Shown here: piece by piece, positions 12,401-23,743 of the stretch
Layout: the number at the start of each line of letters is the position of its first letter
Numbering within the stretch: position 1 is the stretch's first letter
Source: Serilophus lunatus
Lineage: Eukaryota > Chordata > Aves > Passeriformes > Eurylaimidae
Length of the DNA: 64,000 nt
Direction of reading: 5' to 3'
Assembly: GCA_013399895.1 (NCBI GenBank)
Contig: VXBA01002408.1
Coordinates: 6,933 to 70,932 of the forward strand
The notes under the pieces: model-generated
What the model was told of the DNA's origin: nothing
Database searches by the model: none
The model's input: only the letters and a program-made list of their open reading frames with translations
Made by a program: the position numbers and the translations under genes

Positions 12401-13981
12401 TTAGAGAAAATAAAACATTGTCTGGATGTTTTTGGTCTTTCTGTTCCCTGTTGTTGAGTTCTTGCAGAAAAAGCTGTTTAGCTTTTCAGATTATTGTGTT
12501 TAATAGCTTTAAATTATTGCGTTAATAGCTGTTAAAGTGTATGCTATTCTTTCTAACTGTAATTTTGGCAATCTTCATATTTGTAACATCTTCTGAGATA
12601 TTTTCCACTGTAATATAACTACAAATTGTACTTAATTATGTTCAATCTTGAAATGCTGTTAAGAATTAAAAATGGGAAAGGTTTTATGGAGTTCTTTTTT
12701 AGCTGTCTGGGTCTCAAACACTGCTGTAATTATATGTGTCTCATTGTCAAACAAAATTCCAAGTTTCACAAAATGCAGATCCATCTGTGTGGGGTCTCTG
12801 CCTTTGCAGCAGTTGTATTTATAGGCAGCACACTGGCAGGACCTCTGCTCCTTATGGAGCAAGCACTTGAAGTGATGTGATATGTGTGGTAAATATTTGC
12901 TCAAAATTCAGAAACAGCAGAAACTCTGAAGGGAGTGCTCTGACTATGCTGTGTAACTTATGCCATGTTATTCAGTGCCAGTTAAATGGCTGTGCTTCTG
13001 AGCAGATGTAGTTATGACATATCCTCTTCTTCCTTGACTTTTTTAGATTTCATATCTGCAAATACTTTAAAAGTTGCTGCCCAATTACCAAAGCACTCAG
13101 CTGTTCAACTTTTTTTCAAGAAAAGAAGTTGTTCATTTTTTTACAGCTCTCACTTAAACACTAATGCAGTGCCACTGTGAAACTGTCAGTATTGTATAAA
13201 GTAAAGGTTTTTATCTTCCATCTCTCCCCAGGAAAGGAAGGAGCCATGGAGCAGTTCTGTGGATGGAGTATCACCTTTCTGCTGATATCTCCATTAGTAC
13301 AGGGCTGATGCAAATTTCAAATGAAAAGGTATTTCTTCAATCTGATTCATTCTATCAAAGTCTGTAGTATTACAATGTCACAAAATGGGTCTCTGTTGGC
13401 CATGTTTGGTTTGTGTAGTGCTCTTTCTTACACTGTTTGGATACTACATAGACAGAACTAGTAGAAATATGCTCCACAGTTTGGAATCAGATAGTTTAAA
13501 TAATATGCTAGCTCAAAAGTAGTTGATTCATACAAACACCTTTTCTCAGTTTTAACAAAAGCAAAAATTTGGAGGGGAAGGAGTATTTTCAGTACTGTGT
13601 CTAAATATTCTTTGACCAAACCCCTTTTTAACTCTGACTTCACTGTGCAGTGTAGCATATGGTATTTCAAGTTATATATTCCTATAGTGGAATGGATGGC
13701 AATGTAAATGATAACTGTTGATCATTGTGTACTCAGCTGGGTGCAAGAACTCTTACTGCATTGTTACTGTGTGGTAATAACACCGTGGAGTTTTGACTGC
13801 TTTCACTTTTGACTCTTTCCTGTAGGGAAACTGTGAGTGGAATCCCCACTGCAAGCAAGCTGTGTATTTCTTCAGTTCTGTTATTGAATCAGAAACTCTG
13901 TCAGACCCTGGTGCTGTCACATATGCTATAAATTTTGACACAAAGACAGGCGAGATTGCCATGGATTTCAAGCTATTATGA
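373..13981 (+). CDS. PRMT7: protein arginine N-methyltransferase 7 (17 coding exons)
   Basis: PRMT7 is a type III enzyme that transfers one methyl group from S-adenosylmethionine to arginine in histones, splicing proteins and other targets. The coding exons are 373-467, 1309-1345, 2640-2789, 3614-3722, 3832-3944, 4966-5207, 5351-5528, 6634-6761, 7371-7509, 7905-7988, 8716-8763, 9287-9376, 9998-10159, 11133-11207, 11950-12110, 13232-13328 and 13826-13981. They sum to 2064 nt, or 687 residues plus stop, against 692 in human. The first module holds the SAM-binding motif LDIGTGTG (69-76), ribose-binding Glu94, the double-E loop with Glu144 and Glu153, WWDIDMDP (282-289) and His312-Trp313. The second module (about 358-684) is a degenerate copy, as is known for this family. 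An in-frame TAG at 352-354 makes the ATG at 373 the first in frame. All introns are GT-AG and all phases match. Identity is firm. Confidence 0.97.
1309..1345 (+). CDS. PRMT7: PRMT7 exon 3, 37 nt
   Basis: Encodes residues 32-44, including YADMLHDKDR. The acceptor is TTTTTATTGCAG and the donor GTAAGT at 1346. At 37 nt its skipping would shift the frame. The intron that follows (1346-2639) holds nothing I recognise. Confidence 0.92.
2640..2789 (+). CDS. PRMT7: PRMT7 exon 4: SAM-binding motif I
   Basis: Encodes residues 45-94. It carries the glycine-rich SAM-binding motif at 69-76 and ends on Glu94, the acidic residue expected to hold the ribose of SAM. The acceptor is GCTCCACAG and the donor GTGAGC. 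It is a whole number of codons, so skipping would delete the cofactor site without a frameshift. Confidence 0.96.
3614..3722 (+). CDS. PRMT7: PRMT7 exon 5
   Basis: Encodes residues 95-130 and the first base of codon 131 (VFKPMANAAVKIVEKNGF onward), nearly identical to mammalian PRMT7. It is followed by the shortest intron of the gene, 109 nt (3723-3831). Reading through that intron meets an in-frame stop. Confidence 0.96.
3832..3944 (+). CDS. PRMT7: PRMT7 exon 6: double-E loop
   Basis: Encodes residues 131-168. It contains TELFDTELIGEG, with Glu144 and Glu153, the two acidic residues that position the substrate guanidinium group. Both numbers match human PRMT7. Donor GTAAGA at 3945. Confidence 0.97.
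4966..5207 (+). CDS. PRMT7: PRMT7 exon 7, largest coding exon
   Basis: Encodes residues 169-248 and two bases of codon 249. This is the start of the beta-barrel of the first module, with the conserved stretches CEAVPHRATVY and MWSWNKLFPVHV. Acceptor CACTCAG, donor GTAAGG. Confidence 0.96.
5351..5528 (+). CDS. PRMT7: PRMT7 exon 8
   Basis: Encodes residues 249-308. It includes WWDIDMDP (282-289), a well-kept PRMT7 barrel motif. The last residues (VKPTSALQ) differ from the mammalian segment but keep the same exon end before the WRDHW motif. Donor GTGAAG at 5529. Confidence 0.95.
6634..6761 (+). CDS. PRMT7: PRMT7 exon 9: HW motif
   Basis: Encodes residues 309-350 and two bases of codon 351. It opens with WRDHWMQCVYFLP. 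His312-Trp313 is the PRMT7 equivalent of the THW loop that shapes the arginine pocket. Acceptor CCCTTTGCAG, donor GTAACA. Confidence 0.96.
7371..7509 (+). CDS. PRMT7: PRMT7 exon 10: linker between the two modules
   Basis: Encodes residues 351-397 and spans the junction between the two methyltransferase modules. Cys366, Cys368 and His371 form a C-x-C-x-x-H cluster. PRMT7 structures contain a zinc site near this junction, so these are candidate ligands (inference). Donor GTGAGT at 7510. Confidence 0.95.
7905..7988 (+). CDS. PRMT7: PRMT7 exon 11: degenerate motif I of module 2
   Basis: Encodes residues 398-425. ISDGSLL (408-414) sits where a SAM-binding glycine loop would be in a working module. 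It lacks the G-x-G-x-G pattern, as in mammals, so this half is not expected to bind SAM. Confidence 0.95.
8678..8705 (+). repeat. short tandem repeat with branch-point-like motifs
   Basis: Three near-copies of a 10-11 bp unit, each containing TAACTC, stand just before the acceptor of PRMT7 exon 12. GACTAAC occurs at 8678-8684 and 8699-8705, and GTTAAC at 8689-8694. The branch adenines would lie about 32, 22 and 11 nt from the splice site. The first two are well placed. Confidence 0.6.
8716..8763 (+). CDS. PRMT7: PRMT7 exon 12, 48 nt
   Basis: Encodes residues 426-441 (VFTIENSRVSSSVMEK). The acceptor GTTAG lacks the usual CAG and is preceded by a short tandem repeat carrying branch-point-like motifs. 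The donor is GTGAGT. The length is a multiple of three. Confidence 0.93.
9287..9376 (+). CDS. PRMT7: PRMT7 exon 13
   Basis: Encodes residues 442-471 (VFKANHLEDKIKIIEARPEL onward). The sequence parallels the exon 5 segment of module 1 (VFKPMANAAVKIVEK), consistent with the internal duplication of PRMT7. Donor GTATGT. Confidence 0.95.
9998..10159 (+). CDS. PRMT7: PRMT7 exon 14
   Basis: Encodes residues 472-525. GEPFFSTSLLPWHNLYFWY lies where the double-E loop of a working module would be. Only the first acidic residue is kept. Acceptor TTTGCCAAG, donor GTAAGA. Confidence 0.95.
11133..11207 (+). CDS. PRMT7: PRMT7 exon 15
   Basis: Encodes residues 526-550 (DLWRIRSPCG and GFDVQTMDDMIK). Acceptor TTTTTTTGTAG, donor GTAAGA. 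It is in phase 0 at both ends. Confidence 0.95.
11950..12110 (+). CDS. PRMT7: PRMT7 exon 16
   Basis: Encodes residues 551-603 and two bases of codon 604, including FRESKEAEPHPLWEYPCKSL, a highly conserved PRMT7 stretch. Acceptor CTTTCTTCAG, donor GTCAGT. Confidence 0.95.
12303..12331. repeat. AT-rich inverted repeat in PRMT7 intron
   Basis: The arms ATATTATCTA (12303-12312) and TAGATAATAT (12322-12331) are perfect reverse complements around a 9-nt loop. They lie in the intron between exons 16 and 17, inside an AAT-rich low-complexity patch. Confidence 0.7.
13232..13328 (+). CDS. PRMT7: PRMT7 exon 17
   Basis: Encodes residues 604-636, with SHGAVLWMEYHL matching the mammalian protein. The correct frame is not the longest open frame here. 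It is set by the two bases carried over from exon 16. Acceptor CTCTCCCCAG, donor GTATTT. Confidence 0.94.
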
Positions 13982-14035
13982 AATACATTCCTTTTGCTCA
14001 TATTCTAAATTATAATAAACTTATATAGTATCTTT
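13826..14035 (+). CDS. PRMT7: PRMT7 exon 18: C-terminus and 3' UTR
   Basis: Encodes residues 637-687 and stops with TGA at 13979-13981. WNPHCKQAVYFF is conserved and sits where the HW motif would lie in module 2. The C-terminus ends after MDFKLL, slightly shorter than in human. The 3' UTR is only about 50 nt if the AATAAA at 14014 is used. Confidence 0.94.
14014..14019 (+). terminator. PRMT7: PRMT7 poly(A) signal
   Basis: Canonical AATAAA 33 nt after the stop codon. It is followed within 40 nt by a T-rich element (GACTTTTTTATTGTGCTC), the usual downstream arrangement. Another AATAAA at 15826-15831 could give a longer transcript. Confidence 0.75.
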
Positions 14036-17000
14036 TGGTACAGCAGAGGGACTTTTTTATTGTGCTCAGAGAACAAACTTCTGAAACATGCTTTTAATCT
14101 TTTTGGATTTGTTTTCAAAATATATAATTGGGGAGGTAGAGAGTAACTACTCTTGACAGAGTTGATATATCTACACATTCTTGTAACCATCTGTTTAAGT
14201 GTTTTGGATAATGTTACGGAGTTAAAAGGCAGGTGACATGGCACTGACAGCTTGTTATTGCATGGCATGTCCGTAGATGAGGACACTAAGCCTTACACTG
14301 ACATGAGAGAGAAGTGAATTAAATATATCTATTTCTAGGCTTTGCTCTTGCCACTGTCAAATAGAAAGAATCTTCAGAGTACAGAAAAAGGAGTCAAGCT
14401 GCATGTTTCTATTAGTGCACTTAATGGGGGGAAGGAAACAGCTTACATGTCTGTGCTGGCAGACTGAGTGGTGGCTCATACTATGCTGAATTAAAGTGTG
14501 ATGCACTGACATTCTTCTGGAGTTGTAAGATGCTGCATTTCTGGAGAGTCATTTGCCACCAAAATCTGGAAAGCTGTAACTGGAAATTAGAAAATGTACA
14601 TATTTGAGTTCATGGGAAGTGACAAACCAATGGTCTGAGCAGAAACAAAAGAAAGAGTTCTAGTCTTTAGGAGATATGTAGTATGCATTATATGATCAAA
14701 AATGTGGCCTTAAAGTGATTCCATCAGATACTAAATAATATCTCCAGTTTAGCTAAGTTTTGGGCTGCTCTGCAGTGTCCTCAGCTGAGGTTTTCTTAGT
14801 TGCACTCCAAGGCACATTGGCTGAAATTGTATTGTGTGAAATTAATTCTGCTTTGGATGAATAATCAATTGCTGTCTCTGGCTTGTATGTGTGACCTATT
14901 AAGGGAAATAGAAAATCAATGTACTGCCTGTCCTAAATTATGTCAGCCAGCCACAGGGATAACTGCTTACCAAAGCTACTCCAGTTTCCTGAGCAGCAGC
15001 TTTAGCAAGTGAAAGGAATACCATAAAGAAGCCATGAGGGAGCAGGAGCCTACTCTACTCAGCTTTCCTGGTCACCATGATACATCATTCTTGTGAGTAG
15101 GAATTTTTCCTTTTTCCAACAGTGTGATCAGAGCCACAAGCCATTTGAAATGTTCCTAAATTTCTCAGAACCATTTTCCTGAAGAACAGAAACCCTCAGC
15201 TCCTGCTGAGATCAATGAATTTCACTTTTCAAAACTGTACTTTTAAGATGCTTGACTTCAATCTGCCATTTTTTACAGCCTTTGCTGGAATATATAGGTT
15301 ACTGTTCATTAAACATTTAATTTTGATACACTGTGCCTAGCCCACAGAGACTATGGTGGCACAAATCTATTAGTTGTGTGTTGGGAACATAAACAGTAGT
15401 TTTAAAGAGAACAGTAATATGGCCAAGCCTTTAAAATAGCAAAGCTCTGGCCCTTTTTTGTTTTTATTTTTTTTTGTAGAGGCAGAGGCACAGTTGTGCA
15501 AACCTGAAAAAGGCTTGCATTGTACAGCTACTCTTCTGACTGTCCTGTAACTCCTGTGTGTGGCCTGACACAGAAAGCATGAGCTGCTGTTCTTGTTCTG
15601 CAGTAGGAATAGCTTCTGAAAGTGCATTTCACTGCACAGGTGATTCTGGATCCAACACAAAAGTACAGTGTTCCAAAGGGAAAACAGCAATATATTAGAA
15701 TTTATGTTTGAAAAAAGTAATATAGAACAAAACCACAATGAAATTTATAGTATTTTATTGGGTAGTATTAACTTTCTCAAAGATAACTGTGTGTTTATGT
15801 GCCTGAATTGTACGTCCTAAGAAGAAATAAAACATAAATTTGATACAATGCCAAAGGGAAGTAATCCACATCAATGGGAATTTGTATTTTGTTACCAGTG
15901 TTATATATGTTGAAGTTATGTATGCACTGCAGTAGATGGAGATTGAGGGACATCCTCTGGGGATTGTGAGACTTGGGACTATTGAGGTTCTCAGGGATGG
16001 GTGTAGTGAAAGTGAAGGGCATGAGCCAGATGTAGCAGCAGCACATCTGCAGAACTGTGCTCAGGGCTGAGCTGTGGCAGTGAATGGGAATCATACTCTG
16101 TGCACAGGAGGAAAACTAAATTTCACTATACCTGGAGCAGAAATGGTATCCTAAAAAAGCCCCAAACCTGGAAAGATAGAATGCTGAGTGTATTTTAGCA
16201 GCTGTGATTTCCTTAGAGGAACAAAATCTGATGGATGTGCTCCAGAAACCTTGTGTATATTTTAATTCACTGTGAATGTTATCAGCATTGCTAATGTAAG
16301 CTGCTGTGTTGAGGCAAACCCTTACCACTGGGTATATAATTAGGACTTTTTATTGTATATATCAGTCTTCACTGGCTTCTGTGAATTCTTGGACTTAAAA
16401 ACTTAATGTGATCTGTAAATTGTGTGGAAAACAGCTGCTTACATGGGGATGGCTGGCCATTTCTTATACATGTATGCAGAAAACAGAGTAAAAGGCTACT
16501 TCTGTCCTCTTCCACAGGGCATTTGGCTGCAAGCACACACTTGGGGGAGCAAAGCCACTTTATCAAAAGAACACATCTCCCCAGTGGCTGCATCCAGCCT
16601 GCCATTTGTTCCTAGACCTGACAGAAGCATTGCAATGATGTGCTGAATTGGAAAAGCTTCTGGCTATGGTTGTCTTAATAAGCAGAGCAAGAATCCTATT
16701 TTCTCTTGGAAGGAACTTATTCTGTGCTGCCACCACAGGCAGTTTTTTTTCTAAATGACAACAGCTTTGATCCTGACTAGGCTTGCAGGCGTAGATGCAT
16801 GTTCTAATAGAAACAGGATCCCCTGCCACCACTGAACTAAGAGTACTACAGTTCAGATGTTGTAGTGGAGCTTGGCAGCTTTTTTAATGTGGCACAAGAG
16901 ATGTTTGCAGTAAAGTCATGAGTTTTAGTCAGGTATTAAAAATAATAAACTACCAAGTGTTGCCATTCATATGTAGCTTCCCAGTTTCAGTTTTGCTGCA

Positions 17001-17807
17001 AAAGTAACTGTTTCTGTAGCTCTGAATTGCAATGAAATTTTACATGGTGGTTATCACAGGACAGATCCACAAGAGGGTGCTGAGAACCCACTCCTAAATT
17101 TCTAGCACATCATAAATAAGGAAAATGCACATAATTGCAATGCAGCTGCCTCATGTGCAAATAAACTCTTGTGATGTTATGAGATACACTTTAGATACAT
17201 GTGTGGAAGTGGAAAGCTAGTACAAAAAGCGACAAGTGCTAGTCAAACTAATTCAGATTTGCACCTACTGTTAAAGCAGGCAGGTAACAAAATCCTGTGT
17301 CTCATGCTGAATGCACAGAGGGAAGAGTACTCTTAGGACAGTGAAGTTGTCATGGTCCTAAGAAAGGTCTTGCATTTTAAGGGGCCTTTTTTCTAAGTCG
17401 TGGCAGCTGCAAGATTTGCTCCTTCATTTGCAGAAGGGGTACCTTTGTCTGAGGGCTGGGCAATTCAAGGACTGAGATCCTGGAGCTTGCTTTTCTCCTT
17501 CATTAGTCCCTTTGAAACTGCTCTGTGTGGGCTTCCTGTGTTTAACAAGATAGAGGATGCAGTTCAGGATGAATTCATTTAGTCACTCATCTTTTGTATT
17601 GTATTTGTAGTTACAGCTGGTTGTTAGGAGGGGAGGAGACTGTAACAGCTTCCTAGTGTTGGATTTTTCCGGTGATGATTGTGAGCTGAATACAATGGAT
17701 GTTTGTGTTGTCACTCTACCTTATTGACTCTGATGGCATTGCTAAATGTTAATGTAATACATTTAATGCAGATTAGTGATTGAGATACTTCTCAGAGGTG
17801 TATTTAT

Positions 17808-17995
17808 TGTCATCTCCATTTTTTCAAATGAGAAAAAACCCACAGTGTCCTTTTTGTGGTGTTCAAGTCTTTCTTCTGCCCGAGGCTCACTATAAGATTA
17901 GGGCCTCAGAGCTAAAAATGACTTGCTCAAGGCCATGTAGAATAGACTAATCCCCTGACTCCTCAGCTCTGCTTTAATCATTTGTTTTCTTAGCA
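17808..17995 (+). mobile_element. ancient MIR/CORE-SINE-like remnant
   Basis: Blocks here recall the mammalian-wide MIR consensus in the same order: ATTGTCATCTCCATTTT, AATGAGAAAAA, then ACTTGCTCAAGGCCATGTAG and CCCTGACTCCTCAGCTCTGC. Divergence is high, with an interrupting stretch of about 50 nt. An old amniote SINE is the best explanation, but this is by eye. Confidence 0.45.
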
Positions 17996-18088
17996 CAGTG
18001 TGATTTCAAATGCAGCCTTATGAGGTTTGACCGAGATATAACAGATAAGGCAGTAAATCCTTGGATACCTCAGTAATTAAAACCATGT

Positions 18089-18152
18089 GTGTATAATATT
18101 ATTTCTATATAATGTATAAATATATTTATATGTATATACATATATATATTTA
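18089..18152. repeat. TA-rich low-complexity tract
   Basis: Imperfect TA and TATA repeats over about 60 bp. It is followed at 18153-18170 by a small hairpin, CAAAGCT-ATAG-AGCTTTG. Confidence 0.75.
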
Positions 18153-19648
18153 CAAAGCTATAGAGCTTTGATTCTGTTTTCAAAGGCTGTCGTGAAGATG
18201 ACCCAATTTTTTTCCCCCCCCCGGCAGGATTCTGTCTAGGATTTGAGAGCCCTGAAGATGCCTCCTTTGTGGACAAGGGCACTAATGAGAGAATGAGAGC
18301 TGATTATCTTCTGTATGCAAAGGGAAAGCCCTGCAATTGCAAGTCTGACGTGGCTCTTCACAGTGGCGTGGGCACGGTCCCAGGGTATCTCAGCCTTAGG
18401 TTACACGAGACTGGCCATGTAACCTGGTTCTTCCTCAGGGTTTTGCTGAAGTGCAGCTGCATAATGTGCTGCAGCAGCCTGTTTGCTGAGGGTTTATCTC
18501 ATTCCTGCCGTTTTCCACAGCCTCTGCTCTTTCTTGCCTTGCACATCACTCTCATCTCTAGGTGAAGCATTATACTCGTGCTCTGGGAGAAAGAGTAGGT
18601 GCTGCCCGTTACTGAGTGGACTCCTGCTTCTCCAGGGTGATGATGGGTCCTGCTCTATCTATCTTGCATAAAGTGACTGATTGCTTCATGTTAAGGTATC
18701 TAAGAAACCAATCACAAATAAATCAAGCTGATGAGTGGGGTGGGAGGGAAGGAGGGAGAAACAGCCTTCACTGCGGCACTTGAAAATGCCACACTTCTTC
18801 TCAACTGCAGTATTTCTAGGAGTGGTTGAAGAGACTGTACAGCAGGTCTACATGTATAATCTGCCTGGCTCACAGGCAGCAGCAGAGTCATTTATACCTC
18901 AGGGCTGATGATCCAGGATGACACACAACATGTGAGGTGGGAAGGGCTGTGAGCACCTCCAGAATTTGTAACCAACCGGCTGCTCTGCAGCCTCTCGGAG
19001 CAGTGGGTGAGGGACAGGGGTCACAGCAAGTCTCTCAGCTCTGGCACCCCTGCCCTCTTCTCCCAGGGGTTCCTGGGGGGCCAAGCCTCAGGACAGGACG
19101 AGCAAGTCCTCCTTATCCCCACCCTGCTGTGTCTGTGCATCCCAGTGCACCGGGTTGTGTCCTGCCTAAAATAAGGTGTGTCAGCCCCTGCTGCCAGCCC
19201 ACAGGGGAGCAGAGGGGCTGGGTAACAGGTCAGCTGTCTTCTATAAGCAGTAGTGGGACTTGAGAAACAGAAGTTCATGTGTGATGTCCAGACTGAGGGA
19301 ACCAATGAAGTTAATGAAGTGGTGTGAAAAAAGAGCATTCACACTGTATAATTTTGGTGGCTCTTTTGCCACGTTACTCTCCTGGTGTGCTGGGACACTG
19401 TACCCAGCAACGAGGCAGTGGCTTTAGTATTGACTGCTCCCGTTTCTGCTGTTTTAAAACAGCAGTGGTGTTTGAGGTCTCTTACCTCCTGATGCTGGTT
19501 GAGAGTTCCCCATAATGCTTCTTTGTTGCCTGTTTCCTTTGAGTGGAGCCTCAGTCCTGTGGCCTCGCAATGGAAAGCTTAGGGGGAAGAAACAATGTTT
19601 TGAACACACTCAGCCTCTTTCTTTAGAGGTACAAAACAGAATGCTAAA

Positions 19649-19672
19649 TTTGTTTGTTTGTTTGTTTGTTTT
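19649..19672 (+). repeat. (TTTG)n microsatellite
   Basis: Five tandem TTTG units followed by TTTT. The copy number is typical of a short polymorphic microsatellite. Confidence 0.85.
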
Positions 19673-22600
19673 AGTACCACTCAGCTCCTGCTGAGATCTG
19701 TACTTTTAGGTCTGGTTGCTTTTAGGTCTAATTTGCTGTAACTTTATTTTTTTCTTCTAGTTATAACCTTGCAAGTAGCAAAATAAGCCTGAAGAGCTAT
19801 TTTTCAAGCCATGCTGACTAGCAAACAGGCAAACCCATATGTCATGGGTTTCTGTGGGTTCTGCCTCCCTTTAAGATACTTTTCCACGTTATGGCTGGCA
19901 TTTGTCTCAGCTTTCCATGCCCTTGAGTTAAGAAGGGAGAGGGCAATGAGAGATTAAAGGAAAATATTAGTTGAAGAGGTTAGTTTTGGGTTAAATTTAG
20001 TGTTAACTCTGTTATAATAGATACATGCAAGACTAAAAACTTAGGAGAAGCACTCTTTATGTTAAAGTCTAGTCATCCCTGGCTTGTTTTTAAACATTTC
20101 CCTCTCCACCCCCATTTTAACAACAAATAGCAGGTTTATGATACCTTATGACAAGCCTCAGCTGCCTACATGTACAGCTGTCTCCTGTATGCACACACTC
20201 AGCTGTGTCTGTTACTGTGTCTCTGATGGTGGATTCTCTTCTGAGTGGTTAAAATGGTCTTTGAACTGCAAATTGAGTAGTTTCATTCTGTTAAGGGAGT
20301 TTAGGTGATGGTCCAGTAAGTGACCCTGATGGCAATGCTTCTTACTGAGCCTTGGCCTTGCTTAAAATCAGTGGCCATCCCTTTCCTTCCTGCAGCCTCT
20401 GTGCCCCTGTTGGCCAGGCTGGCTGTCCCCAGAGCACAGCAGAGGTGTCAGAGGCCAATGGGAAAGCAAGCCAGGAAGTCTCCCAGGATTAGGGACTTGA
20501 ACTTCCCTTCAGCAAAAGGTCTTTCTGCTTAGAAATAGGTTTCATCTGAAGTTTATGCTTCTGGAATTGCTGCACAAAACCAGAGCTTCGTCTGAATGCA
20601 GTGCTGAGGCAAGGGGAAAGTGTGGTAAGTTATATCAAAGTTCTCTGGTGCAGTCTGTGTGGAGAGCACACATCCTGGGTCTCTGGGCATTGCATGCCAA
20701 AGGATGGACACCTTGGTGGAGGCCTTGTGGTCCTGTTGAAAACTCTGCTGGTATACTGTATTATGATGGCTTAGTATATGTTTGTGTTTTGTATGAAAAT
20801 GTTGGGGAAGTTGCATCTCTTCTTCATGCATTAAATTTATTTTTAGATTTCAGAGATTTAGATTTTCACTACACCCTGGCCCTTTTTGCTTAATATTGAC
20901 TAGTGCTCTAAAAAAGCTAGCAGTTCTCTTTGTGTTGCACAGTGCAATAAATTAACTATAAAGTCAACTTTTATGTTAAATGCTACATTTTACCTTTGCC
21001 TGCATTATTGTGGCATGTACCTTTAAATATACATCAAAAGTCTTCAAAAAGGAGAGAAATATCTTGGCAAGGCTGTCTTCATATTTCAATGGGAAACAGG
21101 CTTTATGTCTGCTGTAGCAGGGTGCTCTGCTCCACAGGTTTTATGAGTATGTACTGACAAAACATTTAATTTTGGTGTGTTTCTTTTGTGCTTGTCTGAC
21201 ACAAAGCTTTTCAAGGCCAGTCTCTCACTGTATTTGTGTGCAGTCCTGTGCTGCCAGGCTGTGGGGGTTATTTCATGTCTATAGATGACATGAATGAAAC
21301 AGCAGGGTAGAGGTGTAAGTAGCATTTCCCCTCCAGAAGGAGCACCAGCCCCTCAGATCATCTGAGGAGCTCTTCCTGACCCAGATTGATGTCTGGGTTG
21401 AACTCCTGATGGTCCATTGTAGGTATGCTGGTGAACAGATGTGGTTGGCTGTATGTTCCTTTTTGGAACCTGACAGTCACCAGGTATCACCAGAAGTTTT
21501 GTGGTTAGGATGTGATGTGTCCCTTGTAGGTGCTGTTTGTCCTGTTCCCTTTCTTTGGAGGCTCCCTCGATGGCAGAACATGTCCCCATTTTGAATGGTG
21601 CCACTTTGTTCAGTCACTGTGCCAGTCAGCCAGGCCTTGTAGCCTGCCTGAAAAAATAAAGGTATTTTCTCACATGAGATCATCTGTTCAGATCTATGCA
21701 GTGCCTTATATCCACTGCCAGCTTCCTGCTGCTTTCTTGGATGCTGCTGCCCATATCCCCTTGCTTGAAGGGAGAATATTCCATTTGTGTCTCTGCCTCT
21801 TGCTGGGAACTAGATACACTGCTCCATTGTTTACCTCCCCTAGAAGCTGAGAGCTGTGACTCTCTTTTTGAGACAGTCTGTATTTGCATTCCCTGGGTTG
21901 GCTGGGCAACAGCCAATCAAATAATTATATTTAAAATAAGATTTAACAAAAAAAGCATCTCTAAAAATAAAGGCAAGGTGTAGTCATGCTTCTCACCAAC
22001 AAAACGAGTCAGCAATGTGCATTCTGTGGAATGTTTCCCAAATAATTGAAGGCCATTTAGTCTTTCTTAATGTTCCTAACTATTTTTGTTGCAGGTTTTT
22101 TTATCTTTTTAGATGTTGTCCTATCTTTATAGCATGTCTACAGATCAAGTATCTCCTCCTTCCATTCCTTTGCTTTCCATTCTCCTCTGCCCCCTATGCT
22201 TTAAATGCAGTCTTCTTACATTAGGGCCTTGACAAGCAGCTGTTCATATTTGAAGAGTTTCTGCTAGCCAGCTCCAGTTCTCTTCATGTTTAAAACATGA
22301 ATAAAAATAACAGTGATGTTTTAAAGAATAAACTGAAGGTCCCAAACAGATAATTATGCTTGTACTTATAAATGAGCATTACTCAGAAGCAGGAGAAATT
22401 CTGTACTTTCTCCCTGTCCTCAAACCAAACATGGGACTGAGTGGGACCTTCTGGGTTGTTCTTCCTGGAGTTGGGCTCGTGCATAGAAACTCTCTTTAAA
22501 AATACATTCAACTCTGGTTTAAAAGTATTGGGGCTTCAGAAAGGAATTTTTGGTTGGTTGGTTTTTGCATTCCATTGTGGTCATTTGGAAGCTGGTTTTG

Positions 22601-23743
22601 AACTTGTCTGGTCTGGTGGTCAGAAACCTTCTAATTGTCAGCCCAGGAATGCAGGCCTGGACAAGGGCCTCTTGTACTGGTGTGGAGCCATTCCCCAGCA
22701 CTTGACCAGACTCAGCATTTCTTTCTGCCAGTGTATAATAAATGCTACATTTACAGCTTCTAATTTGCTCTTACGTTGGAACAGAGAGCTGCAGAATGGT
22801 GAGGCTGAGGTTTGCAGTGAGGTGGGAGGACATTCAAGGTCATCTGTGAGCAAAAGGGGTCTCACCAGGGTAAGCACCAAAAGTGACACAGAGTTTCAGG
22901 AACACCAATTAATAATTACTGGAGTAGCTACAGTCCTTTTTATGTGCTTATTGTGGCATACAAGAGATGTTTTGGTATAAGTCTGAGTTTGCTGAATATA
23001 TAAATATCTTTCTCAGCAGATGTGGAAAAGAGAAATCAGATGTAACCAAGGAGTAACAAAAATAGAGTTTAAAATACTTGTTTCATAGCAGTCTCATTTT
23101 GGGGCTGAGATAATGGACCAGGCTGAGTACTGAGAGTCGGTTTGCCTTGTGTAACACACCTTTCATTAGAAACATATTCAGCAAATGCTTGGCACCATGT
23201 GAGGCCTGGGATTTTTGTTTGGTTGGTGTCCTGCAGACCTTGCAGCTGCCTTTTGTTCCCTGATACCCTGAAGGTCCTTACTGAGCAATATAAAATATTC
23301 CACCTTGGCTTTGCTGAAGCTGGAGGCAGTGTTGCTTTCAGAAGTTTTTTAACTGTAGAGAAAGATCCAGCTGGATTTTGCTGGGTATTCAAAATTCTGG
23401 ATTGCTTTGGGACGTTATTTAAGAGCCCTTTACAAAGAATGTCAAATCTTAAAAGGTGGTGAGGACATTACTCAAAGTGTACAGGGCTGGGTGTTCCAGC
23501 TGACAATCCTCTGCTCATTTAGAAGTTCATGAACCTCTTTAACGAGGACAAAGGTGCCTAATTACACTTAATGTGGAAAGATGTCATCTTACCCTCATCA
23601 TGCTCATCTCTCTGTTCATGGTGGTGGGATCCATTCAGAATTCACTGCCAGGGGGTCATTTCGGTTGTGAACTCCCACTTTGTTTCTTTCAAATTGCAAA
23701 ACTCTTCAGAGGCTCCTGAGCAGATGCCTCATTTGTTTTGACT

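Noticed and set aside
13201..13328. Frame reading KERKEPWSSSVDG in PRMT7 exon 17
   Set aside because: The phase carried over from exon 16 requires the other frame, which gives the conserved SHGAVLWMEYHL.
18930..19260. GC-rich patch considered as a promoter or CpG island
   Set aside because: CpG is scarce, and there is no exon or TATA-like arrangement. It is just a local base-composition rise.
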